In this document: piece after piece, positions 1 through 6,708 of the stretch | How positions within the stretch are numbered: the stretch's first letter is position 1 | Layout of the letters: the number at the start of each line of letters is the position of its first letter | NCBI GenBank assembly: GCA_003646305.1 | Contig: QNFJ01000088.1 | Span: 1 to 8,550 of the forward strand | Length of the DNA: 8,550 nucleotides | Reading direction: 5' to 3' | DNA from: Gammaproteobacteria bacterium | GTDB lineage: Bacteria > Pseudomonadota > Gammaproteobacteria > Methylococcales > UBA2780 | Made by a program: the position numbers and the translations under genes | Notes under the pieces: model-generated | Told to the model about the DNA's origin: nothing | Seen by the model: the letters and a program-made list of their open reading frames with translations, nothing else | Databases searched by the model: none

Positions 1-2252
1 CACAGGATGAATGCCTGCAAATTGCCAAAGAAGATATCACCGTCATCACCAACCTGATGGAATCGCGACCACTCTGTGGTAGCCATGCTCTTTTCGAGCA
101 GCTCACACTGGAAATTCAGCCCAGTAAAATATGGCCAACAGCTGACTTCTTCGCTGCAAAGGCGAGCGAGCAGAAAGCTCGCCATGCTAAATACAATGAT
201 ACCGCCTATAACCTTGAGCCCAATATCAAAGAGGGTCCCGGAGGGCTTCGTGATATCCAAACAATTGCCTGGGTTACACAACGCCACTTCAGCACACGCT
301 CATTTGAAGAACTCGTCAGACGCGGATACTTGATCGACTCTGAATTTGAAGAATTAATGCAGTCACAGCACTTCCTTTGGCGGATCCGATTTGCGCTACA
401 TACACACACCGGACGATGCGAAGACCGCCTCCTGTTTGATTATCAAAAACCACTGGCAGACGCTTTAGGTTACCGAGACAACGCAACAGGCATTGCTGTT
501 GAGCAGATGATGCAGCAATACTACAAAGCGATTATGAAACTGGAGCGACTCAATGAGATGCTTCTGCAGCTATTCCGTGAAGCATTGCTTGATGGTCATA
601 AACAGATCGAAATAATCACTATCAATGAGCGGTTCCAGGCCCGAAACAACCTCATTGAAACCGTTGATAGCCACGTTTTCAACCGCACACCCACTGGCCT
701 GCTTGAGATCTTTCTGATCCTCCAGAAAAATGCGCAAATCACCGGCGTACGTGCAGCGACTATCCGGCTAATTCGAGAAAATCTCCACCTCATAGATGAT
801 GCCTTCCGTGATAATGAGCAGGCTCAAAAACTGTTCATGGCGATTCTCCGGCAGCCAACCGGCATCACGCACCAACTTCGTCGCATGAACCGATACGGCG
901 TGCTGGCTGCCTATATGCCTGACTTTGCCAATATCGTCGGTCGCATGCAATACGATCTTTTCCACATATACACCGTCGATGAACATACGCTCTTTTTGAT
1001 TCGCAATCTTCGCCGTTTTGCCCTGAAGAAGCACTACAATGAACTTCCCTTTTGTAACGATATTTTTGAGGTAATTCCAAAACCCGAGCTACTATTCCTT
1101 GCGGGACTACTTCATGACATAGCAAAAGGTAAAGGGGGTGACCACTCACTTCTGGGTGAAAAAATCGCCTACCAATTCTGCACAAAGCACCACCTCAGCC
1201 AATACGACACGCGACTGGTTACCGGGCTTGTCCGCAACCACCTAATCATGTCTATGACGGCTCAGAGAAAAGACATTAATGACCCTGACGTCATACATGA
1301 ATTTGCCAAGAAAATGGGCACTGAAGAGTTCCTGAATTATCTCTATCTCTTGACCGTTGCAGATATTCGCGCAACAAACAATTCTCTATGGAACTCCTGG
1401 AAAGACTCGTTACTTCGTACGCTTTACAGAGAAACTCGTCGCGCACTCAGGCGCGGCCTCCAAAACCCTTTCGACCGGACGGATGAGATTCAAAGTCACC
1501 AGAACCAAGCCCATAATAGCCTGTTAAAATTAGGGCTGGATGAAAAAACGATCAAACGCGTCTGGGCAGAAACCAGTGCAGACTATTTCCTCCGCAACTC
1601 AGTTGAGGAGTGTATCTGGCACACACTTGCAATCGCCAGCTGCCCCGATAGCAACTTACCTCTTGTTTTTTTACGCCCTGTCAGCAAACGAGGTGGTGTC
1701 GAAATTTTTGTCTATGCAAAAAGCTCCTACGATCTTTTTGCAGTCACCACCGCAACACTTGATCAGTTAGGCCTCGATATCCTGGATGCGCGTATTATGA
1801 CAACATCAGGAGGTTATGTTCTAAACAGCTTTCAAGTTCTTGAGCAAAATGGTGAGAAAATTGGTGACTTAGTTAGAGAGCACGCAATTAGCTCGAAACT
1901 ACGCCAACGACTCCTTGCTCCTGAAGATAGCTCTCTCATCGTCACCCGGCGAACCGACAGGCAACTCAAGCATTTCAAAACAGCAACTCAAGTCATTTAC
2001 CATAGTAGCTCACAAAATGGCTGCACCGTTTTAGAGCTAATTTCAACAAACAGGCCCGGCATGCTCTCTATTATCGGTCAGGTATTTAGCCAATTAAATA
2101 TTCAAATCAAAAATGCGAAAATTGCAACGATTGGTGAGCGTGCAGAGGATATCTTTTATATCACTGATGTCCATGGAAAACCGCTTGAATCGCCTGAACA
2201 GAAAGAGACACTCAAGCAAACCTTGATCAAGTTGCTAGATAAAACGACTTAA
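1..2252 (+). CDS. glnD: Bifunctional uridylyltransferase/uridylyl-removing enzyme GlnD, 5'-truncated by the window edge
   Basis: GlnD is the cytoplasmic nitrogen sensor: it uridylylates PII proteins when glutamine is low and removes UMP when it is high. The frame is open from base 3, so the in-frame ATG at 57 is internal and not the start. About 749 residues are present against roughly 890 in E. coli GlnD, so the N-terminal nucleotidyltransferase core with its catalytic aspartates lies off the window. Visible here, numbered from base 3, are the GPGGLRDIQ motif shared by GlnD and GlnE, an HD hydrolase domain with the pair in LLHDIAKGKGGDH (bases 1113-1118, residues 371-372), and two C-terminal ACT domains (about 564-615, starting GGVEIFVY, and about 674-735, with ELISTNRPGML). 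The HD domain removes UMP and the ACT domains sense glutamine in the known family. Nothing looks damaged. It converges on the PilZ gene 38 bases downstream. Identification is near certain. Confidence 0.97.
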   Translation, partial: QDECLQIAKEDITVITNLMESRPLCGSHALFEQLTLEIQPSKIWPTADFFAAKASEQKARHAKYNDTAYNLEPNIKEGPGGLRDIQTIAWVTQRHFSTRSFEELVRRGYLIDSEFEELMQSQHFLWRIRFALHTHTGRCEDRLLFDYQKPLADALGYRDNATGIAVEQMMQQYYKAIMKLERLNEMLLQLFREALLDGHKQIEIITINERFQARNNLIETVDSHVFNRTPTGLLEIFLILQKNAQITGVRAATIRLIRENLHLIDDAFRDNEQAQKLFMAILRQPTGITHQLRRMNRYGVLAAYMPDFANIVGRMQYDLFHIYTVDEHTLFLIRNLRRFALKKHYNELPFCNDIFEVIPKPELLFLAGLLHDIAKGKGGDHSLLGEKIAYQFCTKHHLSQYDTRLVTGLVRNHLIMSMTAQRKDINDPDVIHEFAKKMGTEEFLNYLYLLTVADIRATNNSLWNSWKDSLLRTLYRETRRALRRGLQNPFDRTDEIQSHQNQAHNSLLKLGLDEKTIKRVWAETSADYFLRNSVEECIWHTLAIASCPDSNLPLVFLRPVSKRGGVEIFVYAKSSYDLFAVTTATLDQLGLDILDARIMTTSGGYVLNSFQVLEQNGEKIGDLVREHAISSKLRQRLLAPEDSSLIVTRRTDRQLKHFKTATQVIYHSSSQNGCTVLELISTNRPGMLSIIGQVFSQLNIQIKNAKIATIGERAEDIFYITDVHGKPLESPEQKETLKQTLIKLLDKTT

Positions 2253-2283
2253 GAATAGAAGGTTAGGAAAACAGAAATTTAGA

Positions 2284-2302
2284 GCTGGGATTATTTCCCA
2301 GC
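2284..2302 (-). terminator. Short hairpin between convergent glnD and pilZ, possible intrinsic terminator
   Basis: A perfect 7-bp stem, GCTGGGA (2284-2290) and TCCCAGC (2296-2302), encloses a TTATT loop that holds the pilZ stop codon. Read on the minus strand the stem is followed by TCTAAATTTCTGTTTTCC, which is T-rich but broken, so it would serve pilZ better than glnD. On the plus strand no immediate T-run follows. The symmetry is seen directly; the terminator role is inferred. Confidence 0.4.
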
Positions 2303-2653
2303 CACCGAATCAATACTTCTTCCTAAGGCACCGTAACTACCGCCCACAAACTCAGTAAATCTCAATCCGATACAAAAGTTATCCATAGAAACTCTGCGCG
2401 AGGTAACCACCACACATTTTGCCTCAAACCTTTCCTCATCACCTAAACTCGGTAGTTTTATTGAGACCATTAACTCGGCGGGATCCCACTGGCCATTTGG
2501 TGTAATCAGGCTCTCCGCCTGACGATCACAAACAAGCTGCAAGCCAGAGCTTGATATATTATCCAACTCAGCCGAAAGCGCTTGCCCATCTTTCAACTCA
2601 ACAAGAATTGGAGCCGTCAAGGTTATACGGGGATAGTGCCTTTTCTCGATCAT
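2291..2653 (-). CDS. PilZ-domain protein, likely c-di-GMP binding
   Basis: A 120-residue single-domain PilZ protein. Both c-di-GMP motifs are present: RxxxR as RHYPR (R5-R9) and [D/N]xSxxG as NISSSG (N32, S34, G37), followed by the beta-rich body expected of the fold and a closing GLRFTEF segment. In known families such proteins act as cytoplasmic c-di-GMP effectors; the target here cannot be told. I chose the ATG at 2653. An in-frame TTG at 2674 would add seven residues, but ATG is the stronger codon and sits just before the conserved RxxxR. Ribosome binding is weak for both: a GAGTGG lies about 13 bases before the ATG. It is transcribed towards glnD and diverges from dapC, so it is probably monocistronic. 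Confidence 0.85.
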   Translation of the reverse strand: MIEKRHYPRITLTAPILVELKDGQALSAELDNISSSGLQLVCDRQAESLITPNGQWDPAELMVSIKLPSLGDEERFEAKCVVVTSRRVSMDNFCIGLRFTEFVGGSYGALGRSIDSVAGK

Positions 2654-2677
2654 GATTTTAAATTTACCACTCAACCA

Positions 2678-2705
2678 GCTAATTGTATGAATTCAAGCAA
2701 TTAGC
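2678..2705. promoter_or_regulatory. 8-bp inverted repeat in the pilZ-dapC divergent region, candidate operator
   Basis: GCTAATTG (2678-2685) and CAATTAGC (2698-2705) form a perfect 8-bp dyad with a 12-base spacer, tatgaattcaag, which itself contains the palindrome GAATTC. It overlaps the likely -35 and spacer of the dapC promoter and lies just upstream of either pilZ start. This is a reasonable site for a dimeric regulator. The regulator is unknown and the function is inferred only from symmetry and position. Confidence 0.4.
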
Positions 2706-2712
2706 CTATACT
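2683..2712 (+). promoter_or_regulatory. Possible sigma-70 promoter for dapC
   Basis: A good -10 hexamer, TATACT (2707-2712, five of six matches to consensus), has a poor -35, TTGTAT (2683-2688), at 18-base spacing. Transcription from here would give a leader of about 60 bases before the dapC ATG. The weak -35 and the overlapping dyad fit a regulated promoter, but this is a by-eye match only. Confidence 0.35.
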
Positions 2713-2782
2713 ACCTTGCTCTTTTAACTGTGCCAAATCGTCGTCTCTTAGACTGACAACCACACCCATAAAAACTCGGCTT

Positions 2783-3979
2783 ATGAACCCCGACCTCGAA
2801 CAACTTCACCCCTACCCTTTTGAGAAGTTAACCAAGCTTAAAGCAGGTATTGCAGCGCCCAAAAACAGGTCACCAATTGCTCTTTCCATTGGCGAACCCA
2901 AACAACCCACACCGCACTTTATCAGTGAAGCGGTTATCAGCCATCTTCATAAATTATCCAGTTACCCGACCACAAAAGGACTTCCCGAACTTCGACAAGC
3001 AATTACACAATGGCTTTGCACTCGCTTCAAACTACCCAATAACGCGCTTGATCCCGAGCAGCATGTTTTGCCTGTCAACGGCACACGAGAAGCACTATTC
3101 TCATTTGCTCAGGCAGTCATTGATCGCACCTCGCAGCCTCTTATTGTCATGCCCAATCCCTTCTATCAGATTTACGAAGGGGCTGCGCTACTTGCAGGTG
3201 CTGAACCTTACTTTATTAACACCACTCAAGAAAACGGCTATCAACCTGATTTTGACACCATTCCCAGCGCTGTTTGGGAACGTTGCCAATTGCTGTATAT
3301 CTGCACACCCAGCAATCCAACAGGCAGTGTTATCAGCATTGAAGTGCTGCAAAAACTGATACAACTTGCTCAAAAGCACGACTTCATCATCGCTTCTGAC
3401 GAATGTTATTCCGAAATTTACCCCGATGAAGCCAACCCACCTGCAGGCTTATTACAGGCAGCTCAGGAGATGGGAAACAACAATTTCGAAAAATGTATCG
3501 TCTTTCATAGCCTATCGAAAAGATCCAATGCACCCGGTTTGCGATCCGGTTTTGTCGCGGGTGATGCGAAGGTACTAAAACGGTACTTTCAATACCGCAC
3601 CTATCATGGCTGCGCAATGGCCCTCCCGACGCAACATGCCAGCATGAGTGGCTGGTGTGATGAAAAGCATGTCCTCAAAAACCGCGAGGGCTATCGGCAG
3701 CGCTTTAATGCTGTACTTGATATTCTGGGAACTGACCTTGATGTTAACCGCCCCGATGCCGGTTTTTACCTTTGGGCGCGCACACCAATTTCAGACACAG
3801 AATTCGCACTTAAACTGTTTCAGCAAGAGAATATAGCGGTCCTGCCAGGCAGCTATCTCTCCAGAACCGTTGACGGCATCACACCTGGGCAAAATCATGT
3901 TCGCATGGCACTGGTCGCACCACTTAATGAATGTATAGAGGCTGCTCATCGTATTAAGAATTTTTTAGAACGCCTTTAA
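2783..3979 (+). CDS. dapC: Succinyldiaminopimelate transaminase DapC
   Basis: A 398-residue fold-type I PLP aminotransferase of the DapC type. It transfers an amino group from glutamate to N-succinyl-2-amino-6-oxopimelate, giving N-succinyl-LL-diaminopimelate in the lysine/peptidoglycan pathway. The start MNPDLEQLHPYPFEKL is the characteristic opening of this subfamily and fixes the ATG, although only weak Shine-Dalgarno complementarity precedes it. Cofactor residues are in place: N178 in TPSNPTG, D206 in SDECYSEIY, the Schiff-base lysine K246 in HSLSKRSN, and the carboxylate-binding arginine R374 in HVRMAL. Being next to dapD and dapE in the same direction supports DapC over other class I aminotransferases such as ArgD-like enzymes. 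It is probably transcribed from its own promoter in the divergent spacer, and a 240-base gap separates it from dapD. Confidence 0.93.
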   Translation: MNPDLEQLHPYPFEKLTKLKAGIAAPKNRSPIALSIGEPKQPTPHFISEAVISHLHKLSSYPTTKGLPELRQAITQWLCTRFKLPNNALDPEQHVLPVNGTREALFSFAQAVIDRTSQPLIVMPNPFYQIYEGAALLAGAEPYFINTTQENGYQPDFDTIPSAVWERCQLLYICTPSNPTGSVISIEVLQKLIQLAQKHDFIIASDECYSEIYPDEANPPAGLLQAAQEMGNNNFEKCIVFHSLSKRSNAPGLRSGFVAGDAKVLKRYFQYRTYHGCAMALPTQHASMSGWCDEKHVLKNREGYRQRFNAVLDILGTDLDVNRPDAGFYLWARTPISDTEFALKLFQQENIAVLPGSYLSRTVDGITPGQNHVRMALVAPLNECIEAAHRIKNFLERL

Positions 3980-4219
3980 AAAAGAGTCGCCACAGAGAAC
4001 ACGAACCGTACAGAGAAAAAATTGATTCCAGAAAATAGCACAGATTACCCACGACAAAAATCACTCTGGCAAACATTTTCGTAACTTCACACCCCTCGTG
4101 AGCTTCGTGGTGATAAAGCTGAATTAAACGGAATGGCCTTTTCTTCCTCTTAATGAAACTTATGCTCTTTGAGTATAAAATCCACACCCAATTACTAAAC
4201 CTGTTTTTCCGGAGACAAT
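3980..4219. repeat. dapC-dapD spacer with degenerate CACAGAG/CACGAAG-type intergenic repeat
   Basis: No gene is credible here. Bases about 3988-4020 hold CACAGAGAAC, then ACGAAC, then a second ACAGAGAAAAA. Bases about 4086-4112 read, on the minus strand, as CACGAAGCTCACGAGGGG. Short CACAGAG- and CACGAAG-type units like these recur between genes in many bacterial genomes; that is from memory and unverified. Any ORF through this stretch is probably spurious. The distal part (about 4140-4219) should hold the dapD promoter: a TATAAA at 4174-4179 could be a -10, but no good -35 precedes it. A clear GGAG (4211-4214) sits five bases before the dapD ATG. Confidence 0.45.
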
Positions 4220-5038
4220 ATGAACCAACTCGAATCTACTATTAATGACGCGTTTGAAATCCGCGCTGAACTAACACCCCAGTCCGTCTCAGCAGAAGTC
4301 AAAGCCGCCATTATTGAATCTATCAGCCTGCTTGACAGTGGAAAAGCACGTGTCGCCGAAAAGAAGAATGGCGACTGGATTGTAAATGAATGGCTTAAAA
4401 AAGCAGTTCTGCTCTCATTCCGCACCTCAGATAACCGTGTAATGGACGGTGGATCAAACCGTTTCTACGACAAAGTTGAGACTAAATTCTCAAACTACTC
4501 ACCCGAAGATTTTCAAGCAGCAGGCGTTCGGGTTGTCCCACCTGCAACGGTCCGTTCTGGCTCATATATCGCCAAAAATGTTGTCTTAATGCCCTCTTAC
4601 GTCAATATCGGCGCTTATGTTGATGAAGGGACAATGGTTGATACCTGGGCTACTGTCGGCTCTTGCGCGCAAATTGGTAAAAATGTTCACCTCTCAGGCG
4701 GCGTTGGTATTGGTGGTGTTTTAGAGCCACTACAGGCTTCACCAACCATCATCGAAGATAACTGCTTTATAGGCGCTCGCTCAGAAGTGGTTGAAGGGGT
4801 CATCATCGAAGAAGGCGCGGTCCTATCAATGGGTGTTTATATCGGACAAAGCACCAAAATCTTCAACCGTATGACGGGTGAAATCAGCTTTGGCCGTGTG
4901 CCAGCAGGTTCGGTTGTTGTGCCTGGCAGCCTCCCTTCAGAAGATGGCAGCCACAGCCTTTACTGCGCAGTCATCATCAAACAGGTTGATGCCAGAACAC
5001 GCGGCAAAGTCGGCCTTAATGAACTGTTAAGAGACTAA
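4220..5038 (+). CDS. dapD: 2,3,4,5-tetrahydropyridine-2,6-dicarboxylate N-succinyltransferase DapD
   Basis: A 272-residue DapD, against 274 in E. coli. It succinylates tetrahydrodipicolinate with succinyl-CoA, committing the pathway to the succinylase branch; the family is a trimer. An N-terminal helical region (about 1-105) is followed by hexapeptide repeats of a left-handed beta-helix from about VRSGSYIAKNVVLMPSYVNI onward. D141 (MVDTWATVG) and E189 (ARSEVVEG) fall at the numbers recalled for the catalytic pair of this family. The C-terminus GKVGLNELLRD is typical. A strong GGAG lies five bases upstream of the ATG. It follows dapC after a 240-base spacer and is followed by the inverted-repeat element at 5043-5173, whose folding could affect the 3' end of the dapD message. 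Confidence 0.97.
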   Translation: MNQLESTINDAFEIRAELTPQSVSAEVKAAIIESISLLDSGKARVAEKKNGDWIVNEWLKKAVLLSFRTSDNRVMDGGSNRFYDKVETKFSNYSPEDFQAAGVRVVPPATVRSGSYIAKNVVLMPSYVNIGAYVDEGTMVDTWATVGSCAQIGKNVHLSGGVGIGGVLEPLQASPTIIEDNCFIGARSEVVEGVIIEEGAVLSMGVYIGQSTKIFNRMTGEISFGRVPAGSVVVPGSLPSEDGSHSLYCAVIIKQVDARTRGKVGLNELLRD

Positions 5039-5042
5039 CTTG

Positions 5043-5173
5043 AATAACCTCTAGAAACGTTATAAGCGCAGCAAAGGCAAGGCAAAACTTGCGAAAAAGC
5101 GCAGTTTACAATTGGTAAATGAGTATTTTTTTAACGCAGTATTTGCAAGCGCAATAGTTTTATAGAGGTTATT
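5043..5173. repeat. 131-bp MITE-like inverted-repeat element
   Basis: The spacer between dapD and the YffB-like gene is almost entirely one inverted-repeat unit. AATAACCTCTA (5043-5053) is perfectly repeated in reverse complement at 5163-5173. The match continues imperfectly inward for about 20 more bases, through AAAC and GCGC on the left and GCGC and GTTTT on the right. Internally AGCGCAG occurs twice (5065-5071, 5098-5104). A small dyad, TTTAC-AATTG-GTAAA (5105-5119), is followed by seven T's (5126-5132) and could terminate weakly. No ORF of note fits inside. The ends could be read as ACCTCTA termini with a TA target duplication, as in Tc/mariner-derived MITEs. It looks like a non-autonomous mobile repeat; that identity is inferred. 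Confidence 0.6.
5164..5168 (+). promoter_or_regulatory. Ribosome binding site of the YffB-like gene, inside the right terminal repeat
   Basis: AGAGG at 5164-5168 lies six bases before the ATG at 5175 and is the only Shine-Dalgarno candidate there. It falls within the right arm of the 131-bp inverted repeat, so in RNA it could pair with CCTCT of the left arm (5048-5052). Confidence 0.6.
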
Positions 5174-5174
5174 T

Positions 5175-5522
5175 ATGACTACTCTTTACGGAATAACAAA
5201 CTGCGATACCGTCCGCAAAGCTCGCAAGTGGCTTGAGCAAAATCGAATCGACTATCGCTTTCATGACTTTCGTAAAGATGGCCTGACCCCAACCCAGTTG
5301 CTGCAACTTGAGCAGCAGCTGGGTTGGGAAACACTGCTCAATAAACGCAGCACCAGCTGGCGGAAAGTTGATAAAAGTCAGCAAGAAAATATCAATAAAG
5401 AAAGCGCACTCGCCCTAATGCTAGACCAACCCACACTGATCAAGCGCCCCGTTCTTGAACGGGAAAATGGCGCAGTGGTCGGCTTTAAAGAAGCCCAATA
5501 CCAGGAGTTTTTCAAAGAATAA
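5175..5522 (+). CDS. ArsC/Spx-family thioredoxin-fold protein, YffB-like
   Basis: A 115-residue ArsC-family protein that resembles E. coli YffB along its whole length, including MTTLYGITNCDTVRKARKWL at the start and the RFHDFRKDGL and SWRKVD segments. The single N-terminal cysteine, C10, sits where the ArsC catalytic cysteine is. R58 and R91 (IKRP) match family-conserved basic residues. There is no CXXC pair, so a disulfide mechanism like that of Spx is not suggested. The function of YffB-like proteins is not settled; glutathione-dependent thiol reduction has been proposed, and arsenate reduction should not be assumed. Its stop overlaps the dapE start in TAATG, so the two are very likely co-translated. 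Pairing with dapE recurs in gammaproteobacteria from memory, which hints at a housekeeping link. Confidence 0.9.
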   Translation: MTTLYGITNCDTVRKARKWLEQNRIDYRFHDFRKDGLTPTQLLQLEQQLGWETLLNKRSTSWRKVDKSQQENINKESALALMLDQPTLIKRPVLERENGAVVGFKEAQYQEFFKE

Positions 5523-6655
5523 TGAGCCAGACTGTCGAACTAGCCAAAGCGCTGATTAACCTGCAATCAGAAACCCCCAATGATGCCGGTTGCCAGGATC
5601 TCATCAGCAAACAGCTAGAATCGCATGGCTTTATCCGCGAACAGCTCGATTATGGTGACACCAAAAACCTCTGGCTCAGACGCGGTAACAGCGAGCCACT
5701 ATTTGTCTTTTTAGGCCATACAGATGTCGTCCCCACCGGCCCTGTCGAATTGTGGAATAGCCCCCCTTTTGAAGCCACCATCAAAGATGGCCTGCTCTAT
5801 GGCCGTGGCAGCGCCGATATGAAAAGCAGCATCGCAGCAATGATCACCGCCTGCCAACAGTTTGTAGAACAACAACCCGACCACAAAGGCTCCATCGCTT
5901 TCCTCATCACCAGTGATGAAGAAGGCCCCGCAACCGATGGCACCGTCAAAGTAATCGAAGCCCTCACCCAACGGGGTGATAAGGTCGACTGGTGCTTAGT
6001 CGGTGAACCCTCCAGCGATCAGAAACTGGGCGACGCCATCCGTGTTGGCCGACGCGGATCACTGAATGGCAAGCTAATCGTCAATGGCATTCAAGGCCAC
6101 GTTGCCTACCCCCATAAAGCTGAAAATCCCATTCACCGCTTTGCCCCCGCACTTGACCAACTGGTTAATGAAACATGGGACAATGGCAATGAATTCTTCC
6201 CCGCCACCAGCTTTCAGATTTCCAATATCAAAGGCGGTGCCGGTGCAGAAAATATCATCCCCGGCAATCTTGAAGTAGACTTTAACTTCCGCTACTCCAC
6301 AGAACTCACCGCCGACCAAATCAAACAACGGGTCGAGACAATCCTCCAAAAACACAACATTAATTACGACCTAAGCTGGCGACTCTCCGGCGCACCCTTC
6401 CTCACAACTGAGAAAACCCTGATCAACGCCACCCAAGCTGCACTATTTAACGTAATGGGAGCAGAAGCCGAAGCCTCCACCGCAGGAGGTACCTCTGATG
6501 GCCGTTTTATTGCTCCCTACGGTATAGAGGTAGTTGAACTGGGGCCAATTAATGAAAGCATTCACAAAATCAACGAGCATGTACTGGTTAAAGATATTGG
6601 ATTGTTGGCTGATATTTATCGGGTTATATTGGAGAGGCTGCTGGTACTTAAATGA
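5522..6655 (+). CDS. dapE: Succinyl-diaminopimelate desuccinylase DapE
   Basis: A 377-residue M20-family metallohydrolase that cleaves N-succinyl-LL-diaminopimelate to succinate and LL-diaminopimelate, two steps after DapD. All di-zinc and catalytic residues are visible: H66 and D68 in GHTDVVPTG, D99 in GRGSADMKSS, E133 (general base) and E134 in SDEEGPATDGT, E162 in VGEPSS and H348 in NESIHKINEH. Each zinc-site residue is one lower than the recalled H. influenzae number, showing an essentially colinear enzyme. The lid/dimerisation domain lies between, from about 175 to 290 (RVGRRGSLNGKL through NFRYS). The ATG at 5522 overlaps the upstream stop by one base; AGGAG at 5503-5507 is too far for a standard site, so translational coupling is likely. 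It converges on the integrase gene with a 53-base gap that holds no clear terminator. Confidence 0.97.
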   Translation: MSQTVELAKALINLQSETPNDAGCQDLISKQLESHGFIREQLDYGDTKNLWLRRGNSEPLFVFLGHTDVVPTGPVELWNSPPFEATIKDGLLYGRGSADMKSSIAAMITACQQFVEQQPDHKGSIAFLITSDEEGPATDGTVKVIEALTQRGDKVDWCLVGEPSSDQKLGDAIRVGRRGSLNGKLIVNGIQGHVAYPHKAENPIHRFAPALDQLVNETWDNGNEFFPATSFQISNIKGGAGAENIIPGNLEVDFNFRYSTELTADQIKQRVETILQKHNINYDLSWRLSGAPFLTTEKTLINATQAALFNVMGAEAEASTAGGTSDGRFIAPYGIEVVELGPINESIHKINEHVLVKDIGLLADIYRVILERLLVLK

Positions 6656-6708
6656 GAAATATCTACTCGTTTTAACACTAAATCACCATAGCACCCTTCT
6701 CTCTTTAG

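Noticed and set aside
57..59. ATG at 57 as the start of glnD
   Set aside because: The frame is open to the window edge, and the residues before it (ECLQIAKEDITVITNL) match GlnD, so this methionine is internal.
865..1185. 106-codon minus-strand ORF inside glnD, and similar ORFs opposite dapE (5711-5971, 6074-6355)
   Set aside because: They lie within strongly conserved coding sequence on the other strand, with no domain and no ribosome site. They are shadows of the real genes.
2850..3359. 169-codon alternative-frame ORF within dapC
   Set aside because: The DapC frame keeps all PLP-site residues across this interval. The overlapping frame resembles no known family.
3954..4187. 77-codon minus-strand ORF across the dapC-dapD spacer
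   Set aside because: It runs through the CACAGAG/CACGAAG-type repeat, has low-complexity composition, overlaps the dapC 3' end and shows no recognisable domain.
6656..6708. attC-like or cassette boundary between dapE and the integrase
   Set aside because: I checked for RYYYAAC and GTTRRRY core sites. The nearest string, TTTTAAC near 6670, fails the consensus and has no partner.
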